From positions 3,039,501-3,103,500 of the forward strand of contig NC_064036.1 in the NCBI RefSeq assembly GCF_932526225.1: a DNA stretch of 64,000 nt. The letters are read 5' to 3'. Source of the DNA: Nematostella vectensis. Lineage: Eukaryota > Cnidaria > Anthozoa > Actiniaria > Edwardsiidae. The notes beneath the pieces were generated by a model. The model saw only the letters and a program-made list of their open reading frames with translations, made no database searches and was not told the DNA's origin. Position 1 is the stretch's first letter. Every line of letters starts with the position of its first letter. Shown here one piece after another: positions 44,920 to 55,504 of this stretch. A program made the translations under genes and the position numbers.

Positions 44920-46429
44920 AATTCTGGTGGTACGCTCCGCTTATCAAGATTGTTATGTTATGTATTTTTCACACATGTAGCCAGCGCAGTTGAATTTATA
45001 TAATGAAATATTTTATACGCTAAAATATATAAATACATATTATTTTTTATTTAGAATAATAAAATATAACAAAGAAATACATATTATTTAATTGCAATAA
45101 CACGGACTATTTTTTAACGCGAAGTTTTTGCATATGATATCTATGCCCTTCCCCCTCCCCCTAAAAAATTAATGTTTCCGCATCTAAAACGTTCAACGTT
45201 TAATAAGTTTAAATAACTTTATCTAAATCAAAAATGTGTAGTGTCTTGTCTTTTAATATTAAGAATGTGACCCGTAAGTTAATCACTGAACGAAACAGTG
45301 TTAAAATAGAGTTGCTGCTATTGACTTACACACAAATTCTCTAATGCTAGCTGAGGTGGAAGAAATACGATAGTTTGGGTATAGCGGGAGCTAATACACA
45401 CTTTCCATCACCTAAAGCAGGTTGTGTGAGTTTAGTCTCTTTTCTAGTCTAGTGATGCGCTGTATCTGATATTGGGAACGCTGTCTGTTTTTATGTCTTC
45501 CTTACAATTGACTACCGAACTTATCTTGCCGAACTCGGATCGAATTCAAACCGAACTCGAGCCGAACTCAAATTTATCTCGAACCGAACTCAAACGCAAA
45601 ATCGAATACTTGGAGTATAGGGAGTTCACGTTGTCGTCACCGGGGTCCAACTGTATGTGGGACTGTATGTGTTGTCAAGCAAAATAGTTGACCCTGGTTA
45701 CCCCGTTAAGAAGCAGGTGCATTAGTGACATAACAAGATGGGGGGGCATAGCATGGTGCCATATCTTTGTTATGATTTCCTAGCGCGCGCTTGAAATGCC
45801 TATTGTCATTTGAATCATAACAACTACAGATATGACCAATAGCATGGACCAAATGGCTGACACACATCGTGTAGAGTCAGAGCAGAGATCCGCACTCAAG
45901 TCTACGTGAATTGAGTTGCTAAAAACTAATAAGCTGTTTTAAGTATATTCTTAAAACGACCTGTGGAAATTTTTTTTGAACCCTATATCACTTTAAGTAC
46001 TTTTTAGGTAAGTGTATTCAATGTTATACAGTTTATTAGTGGTTTGGATGACAATATTTTAGACTTTTTAGTTGACCACAATCGTCGTTATACTGTTCTA
46101 TCAAACAATGTAATGAAAATCCTATATATAATCCAAACTTTAAACAGTCGAATAGGACTTAGCCGTACAAATCTACAAAATTAGTTGACTTTGTTTTAGC
46201 AAAATATAACGCTAATGATGCAAAATATACACTATAAGAAACTTTTCCATGGTGGATCACAAATGTCAATAAGAATGTTTGCATTTTGCTATTCGAAGCA
46301 TTTTATATTCAACAGTAATGACGCCCACAGCCCAAAAAGTGTGAAGTGTCATAGTTTTTTAGCTTCTACTCAATAATTTTCCCTATCTATAGCTTTCTGA
46401 TACAGCTGAAAAGAAAAAAAGATTTATCG
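44920..46429. other. 3' flank of the sulfotransferase gene and intergenic DNA
   Basis: This contains AATAAA at 45058-45063. No further exon or element is supported. Confidence 0.5.
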
Positions 46430-47657
46430 ATGCCACCGAGTGACCCAAAGAGTCCTTTATGGCTACCAGCCAAACAGAATGACAGCATCGCCTTTGAAGA
46501 AGCACTCGACCCATACTCCGCGCTGCGAAAAGCGTCCGGAGAGTCGAGCGTCCCGGATAAACCGCTCTGGGGGTTACTCGTTTGGCAGGTGGCTGGTCTG
46601 TTCATACTCGGCGCCATACTAATCAGTAAGTACCCAGTCCCCTTTACCACTTTTCAAGTATCCAGTCCCCGTTGTCCACCTTTTAATTATTCAGTCCCCT
46701 TTCTTCCCTTTTTAAGTATCCGGTCCCCTTTCTTCCCTTTTTAAGTATCCAGTCCCCTTTCTTCCCTTTTTAAGTATCCGGTCCACTTTGTCTACTTTTT
46801 AAGTATCCGGTCCCCTTTGTCCACTTTTTAAGTATCCGGTCCCCTTTGTCCACTTTTGAAGTATCCAGTCCACTTTGTCCACTTTTTAAGTATCCAGTCC
46901 CCTTTGTCCACTTTTGAAGTATCCAGTCCACTTTGTCCACTTTTTAAGTATCCAGTCCCCTTTGTCCACTTTTGAAGTATCCAGTCCACTTTGTCCACCT
47001 TTTAAGTATCCAGTCCACTTTGTCTACTTTTTAAGTATCCAGTCCCCTTTGTCCACTTTTTAAATATCCAGTCCCCTTTGTCCACCTTTTAAGTATCCAG
47101 TCCACTTTGTCCAATTTTAAATATCCAGTCCACTTGTCCACTTTTTAAGTATCCAGTCCCCTTTGTCCACCTTTTAAGTATCCAGTCCCCTTCGTCCAAT
47201 TTTAAGTATCCAGTCCACTTTGTCCACTTTTTAAGTATCCAGTCCACTTTGTATGAATACTCACAACAAAGCAGCCATAAATTACATTGTTTCCTTTTGC
47301 AGCTCCTTGCATTTAGCAGATGTCGACGGTACACTTTATACGAGGAAATTTTCATTTGATTTCGTGCCTTTTGTGCATTTTTTTAAAGACGGGAAAATTC
47401 ATGGCGACATGAAATTCATGGCGATGGCGACATTTTCTAAGCGCGAAATCCAAGCTTACAGTATTCCGATACCGACTGTCTATATCCACCTTAGCTGTCA
47501 ACACCTCAGTTTTTATTTCTTTTTAGTCGGACTTGGCTGCTACTGCTGCGAACGTAACTCCGTTCGGATTCCGAAAACAAAGCCAAAGAAGAAAGACGAC
47601 GAGGACCGATTAAGTATCGATTCAGAGGAACACCCGCGTCACGAACTGGAAATATAA
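46430..47657 (+). CDS. Small single-pass membrane protein, two exons, unknown function
   Basis: Exon 1 is 46430-46625 and exon 2 is 47527-47657 (TAA). The join A|TC fits phase 1 (327 bases, 108 residues). The protein starts MPPSDPKSPLWLPAKQNDSI, followed by an acidic stretch and WGLLVWQVAGLFILGAILII, a clear transmembrane segment completed across the splice. A cysteine cluster (GLGCYCCERN, possible palmitoylation) and a charged tail (KTKPKKKDDEDRLSIDSEEH) follow. No signal peptide is seen, so orientation is uncertain. The type resembles many short metazoan single-pass proteins, and I do not recognise a family. The intron is mostly a 30-base minisatellite adjoining the donor. A further acceptor-like TCTCTTGCAG at 47700 could indicate alternative 3' ends. 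Confidence 0.65.
46626..47250 (+). repeat. 30-bp minisatellite starting at the donor of the small membrane-protein gene
   Basis: The intron begins GTAAGTACCCAGTCCCCTTT and then repeats AAGTATCCAGTCCCCTTTGT, CCACTTTTT about 21 times. The unit starts at donor base +3 and has lost the GT dinucleotide (AAGTATCC). Confidence 0.85.
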
Positions 47658-48004
47658 CAAAGTACGAAACTAAAATGTAAACTTTTCCTCTCTCTTGCAG
47701 ATGATATCGTTATAGATGCGTGTACAAGCTATTTTACTCAAATAATCAGCTTTGTCATGGCCATAGACTCTGAATCCGAGATGCACATTACAGTAGTCAA
47801 CAACTAAGTCTGCCCTAAAAAAGACAGCTATATTCCATTGCTAAATTGTCAAATAATCTCTAAATTTTGTGTCTTGTTTCTATTTGCGTGACAATAGTGT
47901 CACGCAAGTCGGACCCAGGCCCTTTATGGCTGGTTTTCATATGATCGCAGCTAATTTGGCCGTACGATAAAAATCGCATTTCGACCGCAAAGGGGTTCCC
48001 ATAT

Positions 48005-48590
48005 AACCGCACTCGATTGCAGGGGGAGTTTCCTTATAGTCGCACACCATCGCAGGGTAAGTTTTCATATAATCGCACACGATCGCAGGGGGAGTTTCCA
48101 TGTAATCGCACACGATCGCAGGCGGAGTTTGCATATAATCGCACACGATCGCAGGGGGAGTTTGCATATAATCGCACACGATCGCAGGCGGAGTTTCCAA
48201 ATAATCGTACACGATCGCAGGGGGAGTTTGCATATAATCGCACACGATCGCAGGGAGAGTTTCCATATAATCGCACACCATCGCAGGGTAAGTTTTCATA
48301 TAATCGCACACGATCGCAGGGGGAGTTTCCATGTAATCGCACACGATCGCAGGCGGAGTTTCCATATAATCGTACACGATCGCAGGGGGAGTTTCCATGT
48401 AATCGTACACGATCGCACGGGAAGTTTCCATATAGTCGTACACGATCGCACGGGGAGTTTCCATATAATCGTACACGATCGCAGGGAGAGTTTTCATATA
48501 ATCGTACACGATCGCAGGGGTAATTTCGATATAATCGTACACGATCGCAGGGGGAGTTTGCATATAATCGCTCGCGATCGCATCTGTTGT
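48005..48590. repeat. 33-bp minisatellite, about 17 copies
   Basis: The unit is CGATCGCAGGGGGAGTTTCC followed by ATATAATCGCACA. Its length is a multiple of three and both strands lack stops, so frames of 165-208 codons run through it without being genes. Confidence 0.92.
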
Positions 48591-49883
48591 ACTGATCTGG
48601 AAATGGACAACTGTAGCTCAACCTGACAATTTTACTCGTTTTTAGGGGTTAATTCAAAACACTGCATTCAATATTATCATAAGTAAATAGTTTCCTATAA
48701 ACTGTGAAAAAGTCTTCACACACAAAAAAGAATTTATCTGCTAAGAATTTTGGTGAGCAGAAATGTACACGCAGATCACATTTTTGACTTCCGGCAACGC
48801 TCATGTTTAAATAACTTGAGTGGTTTTCAAATACCCGTGAAATACTATTTAGTTAATTTAGTACTAATACACTGTAATGTTTTTGTTCTCTTTTGTTCTG
48901 GCTTAACTATTTAATTTTAACAATTACATTTTGTTGCACGGAATTTTGAAAACCCCTCTACAAATCTCGTGTAAAAAGGACGTAATTCATAATTAAATTC
49001 GTATGCATAAGTTACCATAACAATAACTAAGGGTTATTGTATATGATCTCACCATCTTTTTGTTGAAGCACAGGCGTTGAAGGAGTGTACAGTCATTATA
49101 CGAGAAAGGGATAGTATTTGGAGATCCTTCAATAACTCCCTTTCGGCCAGTTGGGCCAAGGGTGCCCGCACACACCTTCCCTCCCCCATCCCCCCTCAAG
49201 GATCAAAAGAGATCAAGGATTAAAAAAATAGCTTTCGAGTAGAGACTCTACAGACTCGAATACCGAGTCCTTATAGTGGATACCGTCCCTAGTCCCCCCT
49301 GGGTATGATTGAGTCAGGGGGTACACGTCCAAAATTGTGATGTTATTCTTGCACATAACGGAGTTCGCGTACGCGTTATAGAGCTGCATACGCTGTAGAG
49401 AAACCAGAACATAGATCAGCGGCTAGAAGTGGGTTAACAGTGGCTAGAAGTGGGTTAACAGTGGGTAGAACACACTGGCGTAGGTTATCAATTGTGTATC
49501 TAATTTTAGCATAGAGTGCTGGAGTCCTGGACTCTCTATTTGCTGGTAAACGGTGGCCCACTGAGAAGGCGTAACGTTTGCATCCTAGACATCCAACAGA
49601 TGTAATAGCCCGATTGTCAGGCTCTTTTTTCGTTTTCTATGAAGTATACATCGCGCGCCGAAAAAGAGTTTTATTTCTTTCCAATTTTAGAGAAATAAAA
49701 TCGCCTATGATACCAAGGCTACAGATGCGATGGCTTCGAATCCTCAGCAGATCTCGGCTCCTGTGCTGCGTTTGCATTTTCATTTACCTAACAGAGGGGT
49801 GTCACAGGGGTGTCACAGGATAGGAACAAGATAAGTGGATAGAAGGACGAGGAGAGGGGATTTATAAATGGTGTGAACAAATA

Positions 49884-50106
49884 GGGTGGTTCAGATCCAC
49901 GACGCCGTCAAGAGGACGCCGCCTCGCGCACGTTCGGTTGCGCGCGCACGCTGATTTTTGCTTGCGATCGCGTCCTGTTCAGGACGGCATTTCATGCATT
50001 TTCATGTCCTCTTCAGGACGGGACGCCGGCAAAGATCAGCGTGCGCGCGCAATCGAACGTGCGCGAAGGGGCGTCCTTTTGCCGGCGTTGTGGATCTAAA
50101 TCACCC
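49884..50106. mobile_element. MITE, family A copy 2, with TA target duplication
   Basis: The left end GGGTGGTTCAGATCCACGAC, GCCG pairs with the right end, the reverse complement of GGGTGATTTAGATCCACAAC, GCCGG. TA flanks both sides. The interior is palindromic and GC-rich. It matches the copy at 6238-6403 in its termini. It begins 22 bases beyond the last identified NXPE exon. Confidence 0.8.
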
Positions 50107-50128
50107 TAATTACAATAAGGAGCAGTAC

Positions 50129-53100
50129 CTGGTTGGTGTTAAAGCGTTTGAATGCACCCATGATGTCAACATTCTGCACGTGAATCGCGGTACTGGTTTT
50201 CCAAACAGGCGTACCACTGTAGTGTGTCTTTATTTCGTTTGCCATTTCGTTGATAACCTTCTGGTAGTTGAGAAAGTTCGTGGTCTAAAAAGGAAAAAAT
50301 AATGGCGATTACAAACTCGCTATGAACCCTTGCAAATATCGTTATCAATAAAGAACCTTGACGTAGTGTGCGCCGATGTTGAAGAGCAGTCCGCTGCTAC
50401 TGCCCATGTATGGCTTTCTTGTGAAGTCACGAAAGAAACCCATGACTTTTGAGACGTTAAGAACAATGTCCTCACAAGTCTCCGTCTGTGAAGAGAAGGA
50501 AAGGAAACTTAAATACGCCATGGTGCACGCCTGAATTAAACGCCAAATCTGCATTTTTATCATTGGTGCCGCGAATCCCTCTATTGTTCTTACGATACCA
50601 AGTTCTCATGCCTACTCACTAGAACCAGGCACATCCGTTGTAGTAAACATCCCTACCCGCTCCTACTTCTCTACCCGCACTTATCAGCCTTCTTACCTCC
50701 TTGTCACCTCCCCTATGCCACGAATTGCGGTGGTTTCGCCCACGTTGTTGTATCGCCCACGTCTATAAGAGTTGTTTCGCCCACGCATCAAGAGTTGCTT
50801 CGCCCACTCACGGTTAAAAACTACGAGTTACTCTCGGGCTCTCTCATCAGAAAACATTTTGTTCGAACGTAATCGCGCTGCTTTAGAAAAATCAAAACTA
50901 ATGGAATACTCTATCGTTCGCAACGATCCTTATGGCAAAAAAGCTTAGATATGTGGGTTTTTTTTGCCATAAAATATAGAGCGAGCGAAAACCGGCATGT
51001 TTCAGTCGCGGCCGACATGTCGTTGTTTTACAAAGACACTAGAACAACGATAGTGAACTCGCTCCTTCGGCGTGCGTACGGCTATGACCATTCCAGTGCT
51101 CTCCCGATTGCCACGATCTTTATGTCAAATTAAATCTCACTTTTAGAGGAATCTTTTTCGTGGGTCTGTTTGGTGCGCTTAATGAGCGAGAGTAAACCGG
51201 CATGTAAACACTAGAACAACGGTAGCGAACTCGCTTCTTTCGGCGTGCGTACGGCTATAACTATTCCAGTGCTCTCCCGATTGCCACGATCTTTATGTCA
51301 AATTAAATCTCACTTTTAGAGGAATCTTTTTCGGGGATCTGTTTGGTGCGATTTATGAGCGAGCGTAAACCGGCATATTTTAGTCGCCGCCGACATATAA
51401 ACATGTTCTTGTTTTCCCCTATATATGAGCTTTAATTTGACATAAAGATCGTGGCAATCGGGACAGACCTAAAGAGTTATAGCCGTACGCACGCCGAAGG
51501 AGCGAGTTCATTGTTGTTGTTCTAGTGTCTTTGTAAAACAACGACTGAAATATGCCTGTTTACGCTCGCTCATAAACAAGCGCATCAAACAGAATCAGGC
51601 AGAATCCCACAGAATCCCACAGAGTAACTCGTATTTTTATCCGTGGGCGAAACACCTTGGAACGTGGGCGAATCAACTCTTGATGCGTGGGAGAAACTAC
51701 TCTTATAGACGTGGGCGATACAACAACGTGGGCGAAACCACCTGTTACTTATCAGACTGTTACCAAACCATGCTACTTGTTTGAGGACGTTTAGGCTCAT
51801 CCATCGTAGGACAAACTCCTTTCCGCTCCCCTCTTTCCGCCTACCTACCCTTTATCAGACTGTTAACAAACCATGCTACTTTTATGAGGGCGTTTAGGCC
51901 CATCCATCGTAGGATGGACCAATTTCAGACAGTGTTTACTAACCATACTATAAAGAACCTTGGGGTAGATCCAGTTGTAGGACACGGTGCAATTGTTGAA
52001 AACTTGAGAACACATGGTTCGTCGGCGATCAGACAGATCAAGAAAGAAATAGTAGTTGATGGAATCGCCATATATGGCGAAACTTCCTTTGTGTGGAAGG
52101 TGATGAAAATCTCTTCGCAATGTAGCGTCATCAGCGTAGTCTGTGTAGAAAAAAAGACAAATAAAAAAGGTGGGTGCAACTCCAAGGGTGAAAATATGAA
52201 ACTGACATTTAAAGAGAAAAAAATATTGCTTTAGCCGCGGATCGAACTTTGCCAGATTGGCCTATATGAAAATAAAAATAGACCATACATCCAGACAAGC
52301 GCTGAATCATCGTATGGCAGCTAAAGCTTTACGGCTAGGCTGGAGATTTCGGCCCCAGCACCGCTATCTAGCGAACTGTGTAACACACAAGTACCAAAGG
52401 CACCCGCGCATTAATAGGGAGGCAATAACCAGGTTCCTAGCCCTTAAGACCTAAGTCTTATACGGTTACGCCACACACAGCTCGCTGTGACGTAGGGAAA
52501 AAAATATTAAAGTCTATACGGGCGTTTTGTGTCTCTTGGGAGTTTCCAAGACTGGCCTAAGCAATGATGAAATTATCATGCACGTGCATATTACTTCTTT
52601 TGTGCGCAAACCGCCAGAAATAATCGGGAAAATGCGGTATGCACATCAACTGAAATAGACAAGACTCTAATATTCGTTGATCGGGTAAAAATTGGGCAGT
52701 TGAAACAAGTGAACTCGTGATAATGGAGGACTTCAGACCCGTTACTTAAGACATCAAATCATCAGCGAGGCGACACAGTTTTTGTTTCTATTTCACGTGC
52801 CTTGTGCTGTGGTGTTCAAGTATGGCCGCCACTTGGCCCCAGTCCACCGTCCGTAGCCATCCCACATGGCGTGACAGCGGACCGGACACTCTCTCATTGC
52901 TGCGCGCATGTTATTCTGAAATTCTGCAACAAGCGACAAAGGTGCAGGTCAGAGGCGTTCAGGAAGATTAGTAACAACACGGACGCCACGAGAAAGTTAT
53001 TCCTACAGCTCTGGCGTGTTAAAGCAAAAGACACTTTTTTTCCATGCCTTGTGCATATGGTTAAAGGTGTATTCACGTAAAATAGGGGTAATGTGTGGAG

Positions 53101-54992
53101 AGTTTCCTCAAGAAAATAATTCAATTTGAGGTAATCGAGAGTATCTTACCCATCTCGGTCCATCTTGGTCCCATGACCGTTATTTCGTACAGCTTCCCTT
53201 CCTTAGTGCGAAGCGGCTTGTTTATGTATACAGACATATCGGCGTATAGCGTGCTTGCCAAACTGACATTCTTATGCTTTCCTGAGCAATGAGCTTTGGG
53301 ATATAATTAGTTTATGGATGTCTGAGATTTTTCTAAAACAAAAAATAGAAACCTAGAAGGGTCTAGAGGGATAGTTGCTTCTTCTTCGCACGCGTGTTTT
53401 TACATGGGAGCTTAATAACACAAAGTTACCTCAGAACTCGCGTAGTAGTTTTTATGGTTCCCTTAATGTTTCAATTCTCGGGAAGGATTTAGAGCCACAA
53501 TTATTACGTTTTGGTTCTCAAGACACTGTTTACTGTATTAGAAAAAAAAATCAAGTCTGAAAATAATACATGAGAGATGATTGACAGGCGCGTTTCCAGG
53601 ATTTGCCGAGGTGGGGGGGGGGGGGGGGGGGGAGGTAAATAGCATAGTATTTGAAGATTCCTTTATAAGAAATGAGCCACTTTTTGGAGACAAAGGGGGT
53701 ACCCACCCTGCGCACCCCCCTGTGTACGCGACTGGTTGTATCTCGCCTTGGGCCCTCCACACAGGAAAAGAATATCGTGTTATAGTTTAAACGAGGTCTT
53801 ACCTCTCTTGAACCAATCAATTGGTGGATCTCGTAAACCATCACACAAGGAATAATCCAGCGTTGCCTTGATCTCATATCGACCAGGTTCAACCAATAGA
53901 ACCAATGCCTCGTATGTCCCATCATTCATATCAAGAACAGTAGCGGCCACCGAAGATGGACCGACCAGAGCAACACGCCAAGCATCACCCCCAAACGCCT
54001 TCCGAAGACCAGTCGAAGTTCGAGACTGTATGATAAATCTGCTGAATTCTTTAGCCGGACGGATATCGAATTTAACGATGGAACTATCTTCTGCACTTGT
54101 CTTGAATCTAATAGAGACATATTTTTTTATGTAATCTGCACCGAACAATATTCATTTTTTGGTGAACAATGCACTAGCGGACCAAGGGCGCAAGGATAGG
54201 TCACACAACTCTGAGAAGTGCGATTGATATATATGGTAAGAAATTTTATATTATTTTAAAGAAATACACACTGATATTACACGAGCCAAACTGCTAGTGT
54301 CAAAATCGGTGAAATACCATATTCTAAACCCCCCCCCCCCCCCAGTAATCGTTAGTATAAAAAAAATCCCTTTTTGGCTATGATACTTTTATTAAGAAAT
54401 AATTGGCTGGATTTGCCACGCAGCCTCAACTTTGAGTGAGCGAGACTTGGAAAACAAAAAGGAAAATCCATACAACAACGGCGAATACGACAAAAACGGC
54501 AAAAAAATGCTCACAGGACAGACATCACTAGACGTTATCGCCTGATATTTGTCCTGTGAAAATGTACACGTGACCTGTGTTGGCCAATGAGCACGCGTGA
54601 AAATTCATCATTGGGATCACCTCCTCCTGTCTGACTGTCTAAGTGTAGCCCTCCCCCCTCCGCCCCCAAACATCACAAGTACCACGAGAAGATAAGCACC
54701 CACGGGCCTTCAATGGTAAACAGTGCAGAATAATATCATCATACCTCTCCATATGTTTTCTGAATTCGTCCGCATTCTCTGTAAAGTATTGGGTACAAGG
54801 CTTTATTATTGTTTTCCAGTCTACCCGGGCCTCCCTCTGTCGACACCAATGAGTGCCAAACTCCTGGTAAGGGGCCTGGCCATGAGTTCTGCCAAGCTTC
54901 CCATTTAAAACCACACTTATCCAGAGAAAGATAAGAATAAGACTTCCAGTTGCCATGAAGTGAAACAAAGTGTTTTTAAATCTCCGATACAT
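50129..54992 (-). CDS. NXPE-family protein (neurexophilin-like and PC-esterase domains), six exons found, 3' end not found
   Basis: Exons on the minus strand are 54683-54992 (ATG at 54992), 53803-54135, 53150-53281, 51959-52140, 50357-50485 and 50129-50284. Phases 1, 1, 1, 0 and 0 all match (1,242 bases, 414 residues so far). Exon 1 has a signal anchor (FMATGSLILIFLWISVVL). Exon 2 carries the neurexophilin-like core: GGDAWRVALVGPSSV, VLDMNDGTYEALVLLVEPGR, then DYSLCDGLRDPPIDW. Exon 4 holds the catalytic-type GDS motif of PC-esterases (SFAIYGDSINYYFFLDL). Exon 5 ends GLLFNIGAHYVK, matching the FNxGxHY motif that follows in the family. Exon 6 continues FLNYQKVINEMANEI. The final PC-esterase segment with its His is missing from my model. 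NXPE proteins are secretory-pathway proteins, mostly uncharacterised. An inverted-repeat element fills much of intron 4. Confidence 0.8.
50720..51745. mobile_element. About 1-kb foldback element in NXPE-like intron 4
   Basis: The left arm 50720-50812 (GTGGTTTCGCCCACGTTGTT, then ATCGCCCACGTCTATAAGAG and CGCATCAAGAGTTG) is inverted at 51641-51745. Internal blocks with CGGCGTGCGTACGGCTAT, CTCCCGATTGCCACGATCTT and GAGCGAGCGTAAACCGGCAT occur twice direct and once inverted. No transposase frame was found. Confidence 0.8.
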
Positions 54993-55504
54993 ATCCCAAG
55001 CCACAATATCTCAAGGCTTGAACTTGTCTCTTGCAAATCAATAAAAAAGGCAGCCCCTCAAGATCATCAAGTACTTTCGTTGAACACCAATTATTCTAGA
55101 TAAGTTAAGGTCGTTGTTGAATCATAAGATATTTAGAAGAAACGTTTCTTCTCGTTGTTATTAATTAAGCTGTAAGTTTTTACGGTTCAATGAAGACACG
55201 ACCTCTATGTGTGTCTTATAATTGCCGCCATCGTAGCTTCGGTCCTCATAAATGGCGCCACCCGCATTGCGTTTCCATACTCCAAGTCTTGGTTGATGAA
55301 GCGACATACATTACTGCTCTAGGGCAAAATATTTTGTCTCGCTTAACTTTTGGTCCTGGGTATATCCTTTGGACTGTTTGTTGTTTGTCACAAGCCACCG
55401 CATTAGTAGAAATCCTATATAGTCAGCGGTTATCAGCGCGGGCGCTCATTTTATTTTTTAATTGAACTGCGCATGTGCAGTTCAGATGTGATTTATTATT
55501 CAAA
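54993..55504. other. Divergent flank between the NXPE-like gene and the 55505 fragment
   Basis: No exon is supported. AACTGCGCATGTGCAGTT, a short perfect palindrome, lies at about 55465-55482, just before the next frame. Confidence 0.45.

Larger units (their letters stand above)
47658..50128. other. Intergenic stretch with a 33-bp minisatellite and a MITE
   Basis: Apart from the repeats listed separately I see no supported exon. The missing last exon of the minus-strand NXPE-like gene would be expected here, but no segment with a PC-esterase C-terminal pattern and a phase 0 acceptor was found. Confidence 0.45.

Noticed and set aside
48017..48626. Frames of 165-208 codons on both strands
   Set aside because: They come from a 33-base tandem repeat with no stops on either strand, not a gene.
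49716..49823. A plus-strand frame with a signal-anchor-like stretch (MRWLRILSRSRLLCCVCIFIY)
   Set aside because: It looks like the first exon of a type II membrane protein, but no in-phase downstream exon could be found and the frame ends after a small duplicated GGGGTGTCACA. Unsupported.
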